64,000 nt of DNA from Phaeobacter sp. G2 (GCA_025163595.1 CP104101.1:135095-199094), one strand, 5' to 3'; counted from the first letter of the stretch, positions 16,698 to 26,537 are shown. Made by a program: numbers and translations. Notes: generated by a model from the letters alone, not told the origin.

Positions 16698-17860
16698 CCG
16701 CTGAGAAAAAACCCGCGATCCTTCAAGGCGTGAAGATCGTGGATCTGACTTCGGTCGTTTTCGGACCTTTGGCGACGCAAATGCTGGGCGATCTGGGGGC
16801 CGATGTGATCAAGGTGGAAGGCCCAGAGGGCGATCTTCTTCGCCAGGTCCAGCCATCACGCAACAAACAGATGGGCGCCGCTTTTCTGGGTACCAACCGT
16901 AACAAGCGCAGTGTCGTACTCGATCTGAAGACGCAGACCGGTCGGGATCGATTGCGCAAGCTGCTTATCGATGCCGACGTGATGATTTCAAGCATACGGC
17001 CTGCGGCGCTAGCCAGATTGTCTCTCGATCCCGAAACCCTACGCCAGGAAAATCCGAACCTGATCACGGTATCTGCCACTGGATTCGGGCAGGACGGACC
17101 CTATGCCGCCCGACCCGCGTTCGACGATGCCGTCCAGTCGGTTTCCGGGTTAGCTAGCCTGGCAACATTGCGCGATCCCGAAGCGCCGCCCGCATATGCC
17201 CCTACGATTCTAGCCGACAAGCTTGGCGGCGTGACGGCCGCCTATGCCGTGATGGGAGCCCTGTTCCACCGCGAGCGTACGGGAGAAGCCCAGCATGTCG
17301 AGGTGCCGATGTTTGAGACGCTGGCCGCCTTCCTGCTGGCCGAACATCTGGATGGTGCCACCTTCGAAGAGACCCCGCAGGATTTCGGCTATGCCCGGAT
17401 GCTGGTTCCGCATAGGCGTCCGGTTAAGACGGCAGATGGATATATCACAATTCTGCCCTACACCAACGTACAATGGGCGCGGTTCTTCAAGGCGGTCGGG
17501 CGCGATGACATGATCGACCACGTCTGGGTCACTGACATGGACACCCGTAGCCGCAACATCGGCGCTGTATACGATATGGTGGCGCAGATTGCCCTAACTC
17601 GGACAACAGATGACTGGCTTGCCCTGATGGAGAATGCCGACATACCCGCCATGCCGGTGCGCAACCTGTCGGATTTGCCGAACGATCCCCATCTTGCCGC
17701 GACCGGGTTCTTTCAACAGATTGATCACCCAACCGAAGGTGCGATCTGGACGACACGCCCGCCGATACGATTCTCGGCAACGCCGGCGCGGCATGATCAC
17801 CGCCCTGCCCCTCGACTGGGGGAGCACAGCGAAGATATCCTCGGGCCGGGAGAAGAATAA
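16694..17860 (+). CDS. CaiB/BaiF family (class III) CoA-transferase, second of an overlapping pair
   Basis: A 388-residue class III CoA-transferase whose ATG overlaps the preceding stop (ATGA at 16694-16697). Domain marks are SVVFGPLATQMLGDLGADV near residues 20-38 and Asp144 in RPAFDDAVQSVSG. It is clearly a different lineage from its neighbour despite equal length. Class III CoA-transferases are usually interlocked homodimers, but heteromeric pairs encoded by overlapping genes are known, so a heteromer is possible. It converges on an acyl-CoA dehydrogenase gene with 20 nt between the stops. Confidence 0.88.
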   Translation: MTAEKKPAILQGVKIVDLTSVVFGPLATQMLGDLGADVIKVEGPEGDLLRQVQPSRNKQMGAAFLGTNRNKRSVVLDLKTQTGRDRLRKLLIDADVMISSIRPAALARLSLDPETLRQENPNLITVSATGFGQDGPYAARPAFDDAVQSVSGLASLATLRDPEAPPAYAPTILADKLGGVTAAYAVMGALFHRERTGEAQHVEVPMFETLAAFLLAEHLDGATFEETPQDFGYARMLVPHRRPVKTADGYITILPYTNVQWARFFKAVGRDDMIDHVWVTDMDTRSRNIGAVYDMVAQIALTRTTDDWLALMENADIPAMPVRNLSDLPNDPHLAATGFFQQIDHPTEGAIWTTRPPIRFSATPARHDHRPAPRLGEHSEDILGPGEE

Positions 17861-17880
17861 CCCCCCCGGCACCGAACGGA

Positions 17881-19038
17881 TCAAACATCCATCGAACGTG
17901 CGATCAGTTCCTTCATGATCTCGTTGGTGCCGCCATAGATCATCTGGACCCGGCTGTCGGCATAAAGGCGCGCGATCGGGTATTCCATCATGAAACCATA
18001 ACCGCCGTGCAGTTGCAGGCATTCATGCATGACCTCGTTTTGCGTCTGGCTGCCCCACCATTTCGCCATCGAGGCCGTGGCCGCATCAAGTTCGCCCTTT
18101 TCGAGGCGCACGAGCCCGTCATTGACGAAGGTGCGCAGCAATTCGGCCTTGGTCTTGCATTCCGCCAATTTGAAGCGTGTGTTCTGGAAATCCATGATGC
18201 GGTTACCAAATGCCTTGCGGTCCTGTACATATTTCACAGTTTCATCGATGGCAAAGTCAATGAAGCCTAGCGCGGTAACGCCAATCATCAGCCGTTCCCA
18301 AGGGAGCTGCTTCATCAACTGGTAGAAACCTTGCCCTTCTTCCGGGCCAAGCAGGTTCGCCGTAGGCACGCGCACATCCTCGAAGAACAACTCAGCCGTA
18401 TCCGATCCCTTCATGCCCAACTTCTTCAGGTTCCGTCCCCTACGAAAGCCTTCGGCGTCCTCGGTTTCCAGAACGATCAGCGAAACGCCCTTGGCGCCAG
18501 CGTTACGGTCGGTCTTTGCCACGACGACAACCAGATCGGCTGTATGTCCGTTGGTGATGAAGATCTTCGAGCCGTTGATCTTGTAATGGTTGCCATCCTT
18601 TTCCGCATGGGTCTGGACGTTCTGGAGGTCAGAGCCCGTTCCTGGCTCGGTCATCGCGATCGCCGCGACACTGTCGCCGCTGACCAGCTTCGGCAACCAC
18701 TTTTTCTTCTGTTCTTCGCTGCCATAGGCGTTGATATAATGGATTACGATGGACTGGATGCCATAGCCCCAACCCGTGTCACCGGTGCGCCCTTGCTCGT
18801 AAACGGTAATCGCATCGAACCCGATGCCGCCACCGAACCCGCCATATTCTTCGGCAATCGAGCCACCCATGACACCCTGTTGACCGACTGTTTTCCAGAA
18901 GTCGCGGTCAACAATGCCCTGCTCCGCCCATTTTTCGATGTTTGGAGCCATTTCGGCATCGAAAAGCTTGCGTGTGCTATCCGCGAACATCTTATGTTCA
19001 TCTGCGGCCCAGGCCGAACTATTCGTAATCAGAGACAT
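17881..19038 (-). CDS. Acyl-CoA dehydrogenase
   Basis: A 385-residue acyl-CoA dehydrogenase with AMTEPGTGSDLQN, INGSKIFITNGHTAD, LPWERLMIG and C-terminal HGGYGFMMEYPIARLYADSR then YGGTNEIMKE. The glycine in YGGT replaces the medium-chain catalytic glutamate, as in long-chain and isovaleryl-type enzymes, whose base lies elsewhere. The ATG at 19038 (MSLITNS) is chosen because GGA lies at a proper distance; ATGs at 19050 and 19071 are less well spaced and the latter abuts the operator. It is a single-gene unit downstream of the operator at 19075. Confidence 0.9.
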   Translation of the reverse strand: MSLITNSSAWAADEHKMFADSTRKLFDAEMAPNIEKWAEQGIVDRDFWKTVGQQGVMGGSIAEEYGGFGGGIGFDAITVYEQGRTGDTGWGYGIQSIVIHYINAYGSEEQKKKWLPKLVSGDSVAAIAMTEPGTGSDLQNVQTHAEKDGNHYKINGSKIFITNGHTADLVVVVAKTDRNAGAKGVSLIVLETEDAEGFRRGRNLKKLGMKGSDTAELFFEDVRVPTANLLGPEEGQGFYQLMKQLPWERLMIGVTALGFIDFAIDETVKYVQDRKAFGNRIMDFQNTRFKLAECKTKAELLRTFVNDGLVRLEKGELDAATASMAKWWGSQTQNEVMHECLQLHGGYGFMMEYPIARLYADSRVQMIYGGTNEIMKELIARSMDV

Positions 19039-19074
19039 TTTGGAATCCATTCCTAAGGTTGGTATTGCCATAAA

Positions 19075-19090
19075 TCTAACATCTGTTATT
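19075..19090. promoter_or_regulatory. Palindromic operator, copy 3 (one arm degenerate)
   Basis: The sequence TCTAACATCTGTTATT keeps one perfect arm and 4 of 6 positions of the other (GTTATT for GTTAGA). It lies 37 nt before the acyl-CoA dehydrogenase start at 19038 and about 195 nt before the thiolase start on the other strand. Its likeness to the other copies supports the call, but the weaker symmetry lowers it. Confidence 0.65.
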
Positions 19091-19285
19091 TTTTCGGCAA
19101 TGGCCCAGTCTCAAGGCAAACGCCGCGTTATTTTGCTCGAGACGGCTTTCCTGAACTGGCGCGGTATCAACTTCCTACTCCCAGGCAAGTTCCACCAAGG
19201 CACCGAACGCGCAGGTCAGGGTAACGGGCTGACACTGGGCAGTACACGGCCTGCGTGACGCAAAAAATGAAGAACCGGAGTGAAA

Positions 19286-20461
19286 ATGAAAGATATCGTA
19301 GTATTGGATGGTGTGCGAACAGCCATCGGAACCTTTGGCGGCTCTCTTTCGGGCACGTCTCCGATCGAACTGGGTAGCATAGTGGCGAAAGAGGCGCTTG
19401 CGCGTTCAGGTGTCGAAGGCAAGCAGGTTGGAAACGTTGTTTTTGGCCATGTTATTAACACAGAGCCGCGCGACATGTATCTTAGCCGCGCGGCGTCTAT
19501 TGCCGCTGGCGTGCCAGAAAAGGCGCCCGCAATGAACGTCAATCGGCTCTGCGGTTCTGGGCTACAGGCTATTGTGTCAGCGGCGCAGTCGCTGATGCTG
19601 GGTGATGCAACAATGGCTCTTGCCGGTGGCAGCGAAAGCATGAGCCGCTCGCCCTATATCGTGCCAGCCATTCGCTGGGGGCAGAAAATGGGTGACACGG
19701 GTGCAACTGACATGATGCTCGGCGCGTTGAACTGTCCGTTTGGCACCGGGCATATGGGCGTAACAGCGGAAAACGTCGCCGCCGAATACGACATCACGCG
19801 CGAAGCTCAGGATGCGTTTGCCCTTCAAAGCCAGGAGCGCGCTCTGAACGCGCTCAAAGAGGGGTATTTCAAATCCCAGATCGTTCCCGTCGAGGTCAAG
19901 GTCAAACGCAACACTGCTTCTTTTGACACCGATGAACACCCCAAGGCGAGCACAGTTGAAATGCTCGGCAAACTGCGTCCGGCCTTCCAGAAGGATGGCA
20001 CCGTGACGGCGGGGAATGCTTCGGGTCTCAATGATGGGGCCGCCGCAGTTGTGCTGGCCACGGCAGATGCTGCATCAGATGCAGGGTTGAAACCGCGCGC
20101 ACGCCTGCTTGGATATCATGTTGCAGGAGTACGCCCGGACATCATGGGAATCGGGCCAATTCCGGCTGTCGAAGGACTTTTGAAACGTACAGGCCTGACA
20201 ATTTCTGATTTCGACGTCATCGAGTCAAACGAAGCCTTCGCGGCTCAGGCTTTGGCCGTGAGTAAAACTCTTGGTCTGGATGGCAACAAGGTGAACCCCA
20301 ACGGCGGCGCAATTGCTCTCGGACATCCTATCGGGGCGTCGGGGGCCATAATCTTTGTCAAAGCGCTCTACGAGCTGGAGCGTACCGGCGCAAAACGCGC
20401 GCTGATTACCATGTGTATCGGTGGTGGGCAGGGGATTGCCCTAGCCATAGAAGCCATATGA
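19286..20461 (+). CDS. Acetyl-CoA C-acyltransferase (AtoB/PhaA-like thiolase)
   Basis: A 391-residue classical biosynthetic/degradative thiolase. Cys89 in [10 protein letters not shown] is the nucleophile, GHPIGASGA carries the catalytic histidine, and CIGGGQGIA has the second cysteine. It would split acetoacetyl-CoA or another 3-ketoacyl-CoA at the end of the pathway. The ATG at 19286 follows CCGGAG with 5-nt spacing; the GTG at 19280 overlaps that site. Its codon use looks slightly less GC-rich than its neighbours. It converges on etfA, with a terminator between. Confidence 0.93.
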   Translation: MKDIVVLDGVRTAIGTFGGSLSGTSPIELGSIVAKEALARSGVEGKQVGNVVFGHVINTEPRDMYLSRAASIAAGVPEKAPAMNVNRLCGSGLQAIVSAAQSLMLGDATMALAGGSESMSRSPYIVPAIRWGQKMGDTGATDMMLGALNCPFGTGHMGVTAENVAAEYDITREAQDAFALQSQERALNALKEGYFKSQIVPVEVKVKRNTASFDTDEHPKASTVEMLGKLRPAFQKDGTVTAGNASGLNDGAAAVVLATADAASDAGLKPRARLLGYHVAGVRPDIMGIGPIPAVEGLLKRTGLTISDFDVIESNEAFAAQALAVSKTLGLDGNKVNPNGGAIALGHPIGASGAIIFVKALYELERTGAKRALITMCIGGGQGIALAIEAI

Positions 20462-20527
20462 ATTAGAGTCTATGGGCACCTCAAAAAAGCGGTTCCCTTT
20501 CAATTAGTAACAAGATGAGCATACAAA

Positions 20528-20551
20528 AAGGCCCGCCGGATGGCGGGCCTT
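20528..20551. terminator. Bidirectional rho-independent terminator
   Basis: Arms AAGGCCCGCC (20528-20537) and GGCGGGCCTT (20542-20551) pair perfectly over 10 bp with a 4-nt loop. On the minus strand the stem runs into TTTTTGTAT, a good U-tract, so it terminates the etfBA operon; it can also serve the thiolase gene on the plus strand. Confidence 0.85.
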
Positions 20552-20573
20552 CTCGCATTTGATGTGACGCAAT

Positions 20574-21500
20574 TTACAGTGCGTCAGTCAGGGCCGGGAC
20601 GGCCTCGAACAGGTCGGCGACCAGGCCGAAGTCAGCAACCTGGAAAATCGGTGCTTCTTCGTCCTTGTTGATCGCGACGATGATCTTCGAGTCCTTCATG
20701 CCAGCCAGGTGTTGGATGGCGCCCGAGATGCCAACGGCGACATACAGTTCGGGGGCAACAACCTTGCCGGTTTGACCCACCTGCCAGTCGTTCGGGGCGT
20801 AGCCCGAGTCGACAGCAGCGCGCGAAGCCCCAACGGCGGCGCCCAGCTTGTCAGCCAGCTTCTCGATCAGGGCAAAATCCTCTTCAGATCCGACGCCACG
20901 GCCACCGGACACGACCACGCCGGCCGAGGTCAGCTCGGGGCGGTCCGATGCGGCAACCTTGTCTTCGACCCATTCGGACAGGCCGGGGTTGTCGGCAGCA
21001 CCGATGGTTTCGACTGCGGCCGAGCCGCCTTCGCCAGCGGCATCAAAGGTCGAGGTGCGGAAGGTGATGACCTTGGTCGTATCCAAAGATTTGACGGTTT
21101 GCACGGCGTTGCCGGCATAGATAGGGCGTTCGAACGTGTCTGCATCGACAACGCCAGAGGCGTCCGAAATCACCATCACGTCCAGCAGCGCAGCAACGCG
21201 CGGCATGACGTTCTTGGCGTCGGTCGTGGCGGGTGCCACGATGTGCGAATAGTCACCGGCCAGCGACACGATCAGCGCGGCGGTGGGTTCCGCCATGCGG
21301 TGACCCAGCGATGCGTCTTCGGCGACCAGAACCTTAGCCACACCGTCGATCATGGCGGCGGCGTCGCCTGCGGCAGCAGCAGAGGCGCCCGCGCACAGAA
21401 CGGTCACATCGCCCAGGGCCTTGGCCGCGGTCACGGCCTTGGCGGTTGCGTCGATTGCCAGTTCACCATTGGTGACTTCTGCGAGAAGAAGAACAGCCAT
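20574..21500 (-). CDS. etfA: Electron transfer flavoprotein, alpha subunit
   Basis: A 308-residue ETF alpha subunit, FAD-binding partner that accepts electrons from the acyl-CoA dehydrogenases and passes them to ETF-quinone oxidoreductase. The C-terminal FAD domain signature is clear: [13 protein letters not shown], then [20 protein letters not shown] and [16 protein letters not shown]. Its start overlaps the etfB stop by 1 nt. It is the last gene of the long operon and is followed by a terminator. A second etfBA pair probably exists elsewhere in the genome, so this copy would be dedicated to the island. Confidence 0.96.
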   Translation of the reverse strand: MAVLLLAEVTNGELAIDATAKAVTAAKALGDVTVLCAGASAAAAGDAAAMIDGVAKVLVAEDASLGHRMAEPTAALIVSLAGDYSHIVAPATTDAKNVMPRVAALLDVMVISDASGVVDADTFERPIYAGNAVQTVKSLDTTKVITFRTSTFDAAGEGGSAAVETIGAADNPGLSEWVEDKVAASDRPELTSAGVVVSGGRGVGSEEDFALIEKLADKLGAAVGASRAAVDSGYAPNDWQVGQTGKVVAPELYVAVGISGAIQHLAGMKDSKIIVAINKDEEAPIFQVADFGLVADLFEAVPALTDAL

Positions 21501-22258
21501 TACACAGCCCCCGCTTCTTTGAGTTTTGCGACCAGCTCGTCCACCGAGCCGACCATGATACCGGCCGCGCGTGCCGCGGGCTCGGAGGTTTTGACGATTT
21601 CCAGACGCGGCGTGACATCAACGCCGTAATCATCGGCGGTTTTCTCATCCAGCGGCTTTTTCTTGGCCTTCATGATGTTGGGCAGCGACGCATAGCGCGG
21701 CTCGTTCAGGCGCAGGTCCACAGTGACGATCGCGGGCATCTTGACCTTGATGGTCTGCAGGCCGCCGTCAACTTCGCGGGTCACGACGGCACTGTCGCCA
21801 TCGATGCCCATTTCCGAGGCAAAGGTCGCCTGGCTCCAACCGAGGATCGCCGACAGCATCTGGCCGGTGGCGTTCATGTCGTTGTCAATGGCCTGTTTGC
21901 CCGCCAGAACCAGACCGGGCTGCTCTTCCTCGACCACCTTGGCCAGGATTTTCGCGACGGCCAGCGGCTCGATGTCGGTGTGCACATCATCGGCGGCAAC
22001 CACCAGAATGGCACGATCCGCACCCATGGCCAGCGCAGTGCGCAGGGTTTCCTGCGCCTGTTTGACGCCAATGGAAACCACGACGATTTCTTCGGCCTTG
22101 CCGGCCTCTTTCAGGCGAATCGCCTCTTCGACGGCGATTTCGTCGAAAGGGTTCATCGACATCTTAACGTTGGCCAGATCGACACCGCTTCCGTCCGCTT
22201 TGACACGAACCTTCACGTTGTAGTCGATCACGCGCTTCACAGGCACGAGTACCTTCAT
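21500..22258 (-). CDS. etfB: Electron transfer flavoprotein, beta subunit
   Basis: A 252-residue ETF beta subunit, with the N-terminal [19 protein letters not shown], the [17 protein letters not shown] segment and the AMP-binding [14 protein letters not shown] region, all highly conserved. It forms the heterodimer with EtfA, whose gene follows with a 1-nt overlap. The presence of etfBA in the same operon as importer and crotonase genes ties uptake and dehydrogenation of the same substrate together. Confidence 0.96.
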   Translation of the reverse strand: MKVLVPVKRVIDYNVKVRVKADGSGVDLANVKMSMNPFDEIAVEEAIRLKEAGKAEEIVVVSIGVKQAQETLRTALAMGADRAILVVAADDVHTDIEPLAVAKILAKVVEEEQPGLVLAGKQAIDNDMNATGQMLSAILGWSQATFASEMGIDGDSAVVTREVDGGLQTIKVKMPAIVTVDLRLNEPRYASLPNIMKAKKKPLDEKTADDYGVDVTPRLEIVKTSEPAARAAGIMVGSVDELVAKLKEAGAV

Positions 22259-22300
22259 TGGCGTGGTCTCCTTGAGTTTTGCGATAAGGTTTCAACCGAG

Positions 22301-23083
22301 CTAACGGTCTTTGAATTCTGGAGTTCTTTTTTCCGAAAACGCTTTCATGGCCTCGGGAAAGTCATGCGCGCACAGCAAAACGCTTTGGGCATCGCGCTCG
22401 ATATCCAGCGCCTCGAGATAGCTGCACTCGGCTGCGGCGCGCATCACACGCTTGGCGGTCTGAACGCCAAACATCGGGTGCGTTGCAATCTCGCGGGCAA
22501 TTTCCAGCGCCCGTACCTCGACCTGGTTGGCCGGCACGCATTCTTCGACAACGCGCAGGTCCCTGGCGGTGCGCCCGTCGATTTCACGGCCCGTGAGCAC
22601 AAGCATCCGGGCAACGCCCGCACCGGCGCGCTGCTGAAGCAGCCAGCTTGATCCCGTGTCGGGACAACCGCCGACGCGTGCAAATACTTCGCACAGCCGG
22701 GCATCTTCGGCGGCAACGACAATATCCGCCGACAAGGCCAGGCTGAGGCCCGCGCCAAAAGCCACGCCGCATACCGCGGAAATCAGAGGTTTGCGAAACA
22801 GATAGGCCGCGCGTCCGCCATCGTGAACCAGGTCCACCATTTCCGACGTCGCCCGCGCGCCTTTGGCGATCTCGGACTGAAACCCGACAAGATCGCCGCC
22901 GCTGCTGAAATGATCGCCGCCGGTCATGACAACGACACGGATCGTAGCGTCCCGTTCGGCTTCGCGCAGAAGCGCCACCAGTTCTTCGACGAACCCGATG
23001 CTGTAAGGGTTGCGTTTTGTCGGCTGAAGAAACCGCAGGATTCCGACAGGGCCATCCCTGTCCAGGCGAATAAGCTCAGTCAT
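22301..23083 (-). CDS. Crotonase-family protein, PaaG/enoyl-CoA isomerase-like
   Basis: A 260-residue crotonase with FSSGGDLVGF and CGVAFGAGLSLALSADI. The segment after the second strand reads GGCPDTGSSWLLQQ; an aspartate at this place (PDxGxxWxL) is typical of PaaG and dienoyl/enoyl-CoA isomerases rather than hydratases. A double-bond shift is therefore the preferred activity. It lies between another crotonase gene (11-nt gap) and etfB (42-nt gap) in the long minus-strand operon. Confidence 0.85.
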   Translation of the reverse strand: MTELIRLDRDGPVGILRFLQPTKRNPYSIGFVEELVALLREAERDATIRVVVMTGGDHFSSGGDLVGFQSEIAKGARATSEMVDLVHDGGRAAYLFRKPLISAVCGVAFGAGLSLALSADIVVAAEDARLCEVFARVGGCPDTGSSWLLQQRAGAGVARMLVLTGREIDGRTARDLRVVEECVPANQVEVRALEIAREIATHPMFGVQTAKRVMRAAAECSYLEALDIERDAQSVLLCAHDFPEAMKAFSEKRTPEFKDR

Positions 23084-23094
23084 TCAAGTCTCCA

Positions 23095-23871
23095 TCAGGT
23101 CCCGGTCCAGACGGGTGCTCGCTTTTCAGCAAAGGCCTTTGGGCCTTCAATCGCGTCGTTGCTGGCGTAAACCACCTCGTGCAGGCGCTTGCCCTCTTTC
23201 AGGCCACCGGCACAGCCCAGATCCATGGTTGCGCGAACACTGCCTTTCGCGGCAACAACCGACAGCGGGGCCGCGCTGGCAATGCGTTTGGCAAGGTCGA
23301 AGGCCCGTGCGCGGACAGCATCGGGAGTGTCTTCGATATAGTTGGTGAACCCGTATTCGTGCAGGCGCTCGATCGGCATCAAGTCGCCGGTCAGAACTAT
23401 TTCCATAAGGATGGGCTGCGGCAGCATGGACAATGCTGGCGATGCCCAAGGCGATCCACGACCGATCTTTACTTCGGTGATACCGACCTTGGTCCCCTTG
23501 AGACCGACCCGCAGATCGCAATTCAAGGTCAGCATCATGCCGCCCGCCATCAGCGACCCTGTCATCGCCGCGATGATCGGTTTCTTGCAGGCGCGCATGG
23601 TCTCGTGAAACGGGTCGCGCATCTTGGTCAGAATATCGACACCCTCGTCGCGTGCGATTTGTGTGGCTTCCTTCAGATCCAGTCCGGCGCTGAAAACGCC
23701 GCAATCGGCAGAAGTCAGAATGGCCACACGAACGCTGTCATCCGCCTCGATCTTTTCCCAAGCATCGGTCAGCCCGTTCGTCGCCGCCACGGAAAGCGCG
23801 TTTTTACGTTCGGGCCGGTTGATACAGACGGTCGCAATTCCGTCTTCGATCTTCACGTCAATGGGGCTCAT
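23095..23871 (-). CDS. Crotonase-family protein (enoyl-CoA hydratase)
   Basis: A 258-residue crotonase. GVFSAGLDLKEA and GSLMAGGMMLTL form the oxyanion hole; VGITEVKIGRGSPW keeps a glutamate at the usual second catalytic position, so hydratase activity is plausible. The ATG at 23871 has AGCAGG upstream; an extension to 24000 would run through the hairpin and the preceding gene and is rejected. It is separated from the binding-protein gene upstream by that hairpin, and a lone TCTAAC half site is 28 nt before its start. Confidence 0.87.
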   Translation of the reverse strand: MSPIDVKIEDGIATVCINRPERKNALSVAATNGLTDAWEKIEADDSVRVAILTSADCGVFSAGLDLKEATQIARDEGVDILTKMRDPFHETMRACKKPIIAAMTGSLMAGGMMLTLNCDLRVGLKGTKVGITEVKIGRGSPWASPALSMLPQPILMEIVLTGDLMPIERLHEYGFTNYIEDTPDAVRARAFDLAKRIASAAPLSVVAAKGSVRATMDLGCAGGLKEGKRLHEVVYASNDAIEGPKAFAEKRAPVWTGT

Positions 23872-23898
23872 GATACCTGCTTCGCTTTCTCGGGACAA

Positions 23899-23904
23899 TC
23901 TAAC
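23899..23904. promoter_or_regulatory. Single TCTAAC half site
   Basis: One arm of the island operator occurs 28 nt before the crotonase start at 23871, without a recognisable second arm (TGCGGAAAG follows). A 6-mer can arise by chance, so this is listed only as a possible weak internal site. Confidence 0.25.
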
Positions 23905-23911
23905 TGCGGAA

Positions 23912-23945
23912 AGCTTCCCCGCGACATGTCTGCCGCGGGGAAGCT
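23912..23945. terminator. Hairpin after the binding-protein genes
   Basis: Arms AGCTTCCCCGCG (23912-23923) and CGCGGGGAAGCT (23934-23945) are perfectly complementary over 12 bp with a 10-nt loop. It follows the stop of the binding-protein gene at 23951 on the minus strand. Partial termination or 3'-end protection here would let the importer genes be expressed above the crotonase-etf part of the operon. Confidence 0.65.
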
Positions 23946-23950
23946 CTGTC

Positions 23951-25201
23951 TTATTCGACGGTGAACGTCGCGGAGCTGTGCTTGATGACATCCCAAACAA
24001 CGTCGAGATAGTCGGCGCTCCAGTCGGTCAGCGGAACCCAGGTTTCGCCATTCCACTGTTCGACCCGAGTCTTGCCGCCACCACCGTGGTCTTTGTCGGT
24101 CACTGTAACCGGGGCCATGATGCCGTTTCCATCGAAGTCCTCGATCGATTCATAGGCATTCTTCATGCTTTCCGGTGTGATCGGCCAACCGTTTTCAGTA
24201 ATTGCGATCCGCGCGGCTTCGAAACCGGCCGAGTAGATCGCCATGCCCGTGTTGTAGTACACGTCGCGCACCAGGCTCTCGGGACCGCTGCCCTTGCCAT
24301 TGGCATAGTAGGTGTCCAGCATCGTCTTGACGATCGGAACTTCCTGGCCACCGGCCACGTTGGTCCCGCGCAGGATGCCTTTCGCCTCTTGTGCGCCAAT
24401 ATTGGCGATATCAACTTCGTTCAGCCAGTTCACCGACAGATAGCGGTCGATCGGGAAACGGTTGCGGCGCATTTCCTTCGAGGCGACCACATGCCCGCCC
24501 GCCAGCAGCCAGCTGATCACGTAGTCAGGCTTGTCGCGGCGGATTTTGCTCCATGCGCCGGCCTGATCCGACCCGGGAAGCGGCACGGGATACAGCTCCA
24601 GTTCGAACCCTTCCTTTTCGGAAAGCGTTTTCAGGATCTCGATCGGTTCCTGGCCAAAGGGATAATCCAGATAGATGAACCCGATCTTCGCCTTGCTCAA
24701 GTCACCGCCCATCTGACCCTTGATGAAGGCAACGTCATTTGCCGCCTGCTGCCAGTACGTCGGACCGACCGGGAAAACCCATTCGAACACTTCGCCGTCC
24801 ACCGCGTCACCGCGGCCAACAAAGGACTGCATCAACACGTTGCCGTCCTTCATCGCACGCGGCAGAACCGCGTTCGTGACCGGCGTGGACAGAAAATTGA
24901 AAAGGAAAACGCCTTCGCGCTTGAGCTGCTCGTAGCATTCCACACCGCGCTGCGGTTCGTTGCCGTGATCGCGAATGATGACTTCAACCGGATGCCCTTC
25001 GATACCGCCATTTTCGTTGGTGTACATCGCCAGGTCCTGCGCGGCCTGGGCCACCTGCGGCGAAATGAACGTGTAGGATTTACTGAGGTCGAAGCAGAGT
25101 CCGAAGCGGATCGGCTCCTTGTCCTGCGCTGAGGCAACAGTCGCGCTTGCTGCCAGCGCAGTAGCAAGTACCACTGCCTTAATGTGCTGTTTGACTTTCA
25201 T
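23951..25201 (-). CDS. ABC transporter substrate-binding protein, Liv/HAAT type (copy 1)
   Basis: A 416-residue periplasmic binding protein. Residues 1-25 form a signal peptide ending ATVASA before Gln. The mature part is type I periplasmic binding fold with FGLCFDLSKSYTF, VIIRDHGNEPQRG and YPVPLPGSDQAGAWSK. It is a paralogue of the next gene upstream (25299-26537), with long identical stretches. GGGAGAGAG precedes the ATG at 25201. It should deliver an organic acid substrate to the LivH-LivM-LivG-LivF complex. The ligand is unknown. Confidence 0.9.
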   Translation of the reverse strand: MKVKQHIKAVVLATALAASATVASAQDKEPIRFGLCFDLSKSYTFISPQVAQAAQDLAMYTNENGGIEGHPVEVIIRDHGNEPQRGVECYEQLKREGVFLFNFLSTPVTNAVLPRAMKDGNVLMQSFVGRGDAVDGEVFEWVFPVGPTYWQQAANDVAFIKGQMGGDLSKAKIGFIYLDYPFGQEPIEILKTLSEKEGFELELYPVPLPGSDQAGAWSKIRRDKPDYVISWLLAGGHVVASKEMRRNRFPIDRYLSVNWLNEVDIANIGAQEAKGILRGTNVAGGQEVPIVKTMLDTYYANGKGSGPESLVRDVYYNTGMAIYSAGFEAARIAITENGWPITPESMKNAYESIEDFDGNGIMAPVTVTDKDHGGGGKTRVEQWNGETWVPLTDWSADYLDVVWDVIKHSSATFTVE

Positions 25202-25298
25202 GTTTTCTCTCTCCCGTTGGTTTGGTTTGGGGCGGTGATACCGCTTTGTAAACGCCGCTGCCGCCCCGCGTAGCGTCGCCCTTCCTGCTACCAGTCTT

Positions 25299-26537
25299 TC
25301 ACTGCTCGTATTTCGCGGAACTCTCTTTAACCACACCCCACACAACGTCCGTGTACGCAGAGATCCAGTCGGTTTGCGGCACCCAAGTCTCTCCGTCCCA
25401 CATTTCGATACGGGTCTTGCCCCCGCCGCCATGATCTTCGGCCGTCACCGTAACGGGGGCCATCAGCCCGTTCGCGTCATAGCCCTCAAGCGACTCCAGT
25501 CCGGCCTTGTAGGATGTCGGAGTGATCGGCAGCCCCTCGGCTTCCGCCGCCTTGCGCGCGGCTTCGAACATGATCGAATACATGGCCAGCCCGGTGTTGT
25601 AGAAAACGTCCTGCGTCTTCTCGATCGGGCCGGATCCCTCGCCCTTGTCATAAAGCTCGGCCATGATTTCCTGATACAGGGCAATATCCTGACCGCCCAC
25701 GACATTGGTCCCGCGCTTGATACCTTTGGCGGCCTCTTTACCGATGTTGGCGATATCGACTTCGTTCAGCCAGTTGACCGAGATGTATTTGTCCATCGGA
25801 ATGCGATTGCGCTTCATCTCTTTCGAGGCAACCACATGGGCACCGCCCAGCATCCAGACGATCACATGATCGGGCTTGTCGCGGCGCACCTTCGACCACA
25901 CGCCGGCCTGGTCGCTGCCAGGCAGTGGCACGGGGTACAGTTCAAGCTCGAAACCCTCTTTCTCGGACAGGGTTTCCAGGATCTCGATCGGCTCCTGCCC
26001 GAAGGGATAATCGAAGTAAACAAACCCGACCTTCACATCTGACAGATCGCCGTCATGCAATTGCTTGATGTAGGCGACATCGTTGGCGGCCTGTCCCCAA
26101 TAGGTCGGCCCGATCGGATAGACCCAATCGAAGACGGTGCCATCAACGGCATCGCCGCGCCCGACAAGAGACTGCATCAGGATACGCCCGTCTTCCATGG
26201 CCCGCGGCAGGATAGCCAGAGACACCGGAGTGGACAGGGTATCGAAAACAAAGACGCCCTCGCGGCTGAGTTTCGAGTAGCACTCGATTCCGCGCTGCGG
26301 TTCGTTCCCGTGGTCACGCACGATGACTTCGACCGGTTCGCCACCGATGCCGCCCTTCATGTTGATGAGCTTGGCAAGGTCCATCGCGGCCTGCGAAACC
26401 TGCGGCGTGGCAAAGGTATAGGCTTTGCTGAGGTCGTAGCAGATGCCGATCTTGAATGGCTCGGCCAGCGCCTGGGTGCTGAACACTGCTCCTCCGAACA
26501 TGGATAGTACAGCCAACGCTTTGGTAAATTTCTTCAT
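25299..26537 (-). CDS. ABC transporter substrate-binding protein, Liv/HAAT type (copy 2)
   Basis: A 412-residue periplasmic binding protein with a signal peptide (about residues 1-25, ending TQALA). It shares with copy 1 the segments RDHGNEPQRG, EGFELELYPVPLPGSDQAG, NRxPxDxYxSVNWLNEVDI and DHGGGGKTR. The start at 26537 has GGGAGGA upstream; an extension to 26555 is rejected. Two adjacent binding proteins for one permease suggest a broadened or dual ligand range. It follows livF by 33 nt. Confidence 0.9.
   Translation of the reverse strand: MKKFTKALAVLSMFGGAVFSTQALAEPFKIGICYDLSKAYTFATPQVSQAAMDLAKLINMKGGIGGEPVEVIVRDHGNEPQRGIECYSKLSREGVFVFDTLSTPVSLAILPRAMEDGRILMQSLVGRGDAVDGTVFDWVYPIGPTYWGQAANDVAYIKQLHDGDLSDVKVGFVYFDYPFGQEPIEILETLSEKEGFELELYPVPLPGSDQAGVWSKVRRDKPDHVIVWMLGGAHVVASKEMKRNRIPMDKYISVNWLNEVDIANIGKEAAKGIKRGTNVVGGQDIALYQEIMAELYDKGEGSGPIEKTQDVFYNTGLAMYSIMFEAARKAAEAEGLPITPTSYKAGLESLEGYDANGLMAPVTVTAEDHGGGGKTRIEMWDGETWVPQTDWISAYTDVVWGVVKESSAKYEQ

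Noticed and set aside
23624..25132. Plus-strand open frame of 502 codons
   Set aside because: Antisense to a crotonase and a binding-protein gene and runs through the hairpin between them; no domain seen.
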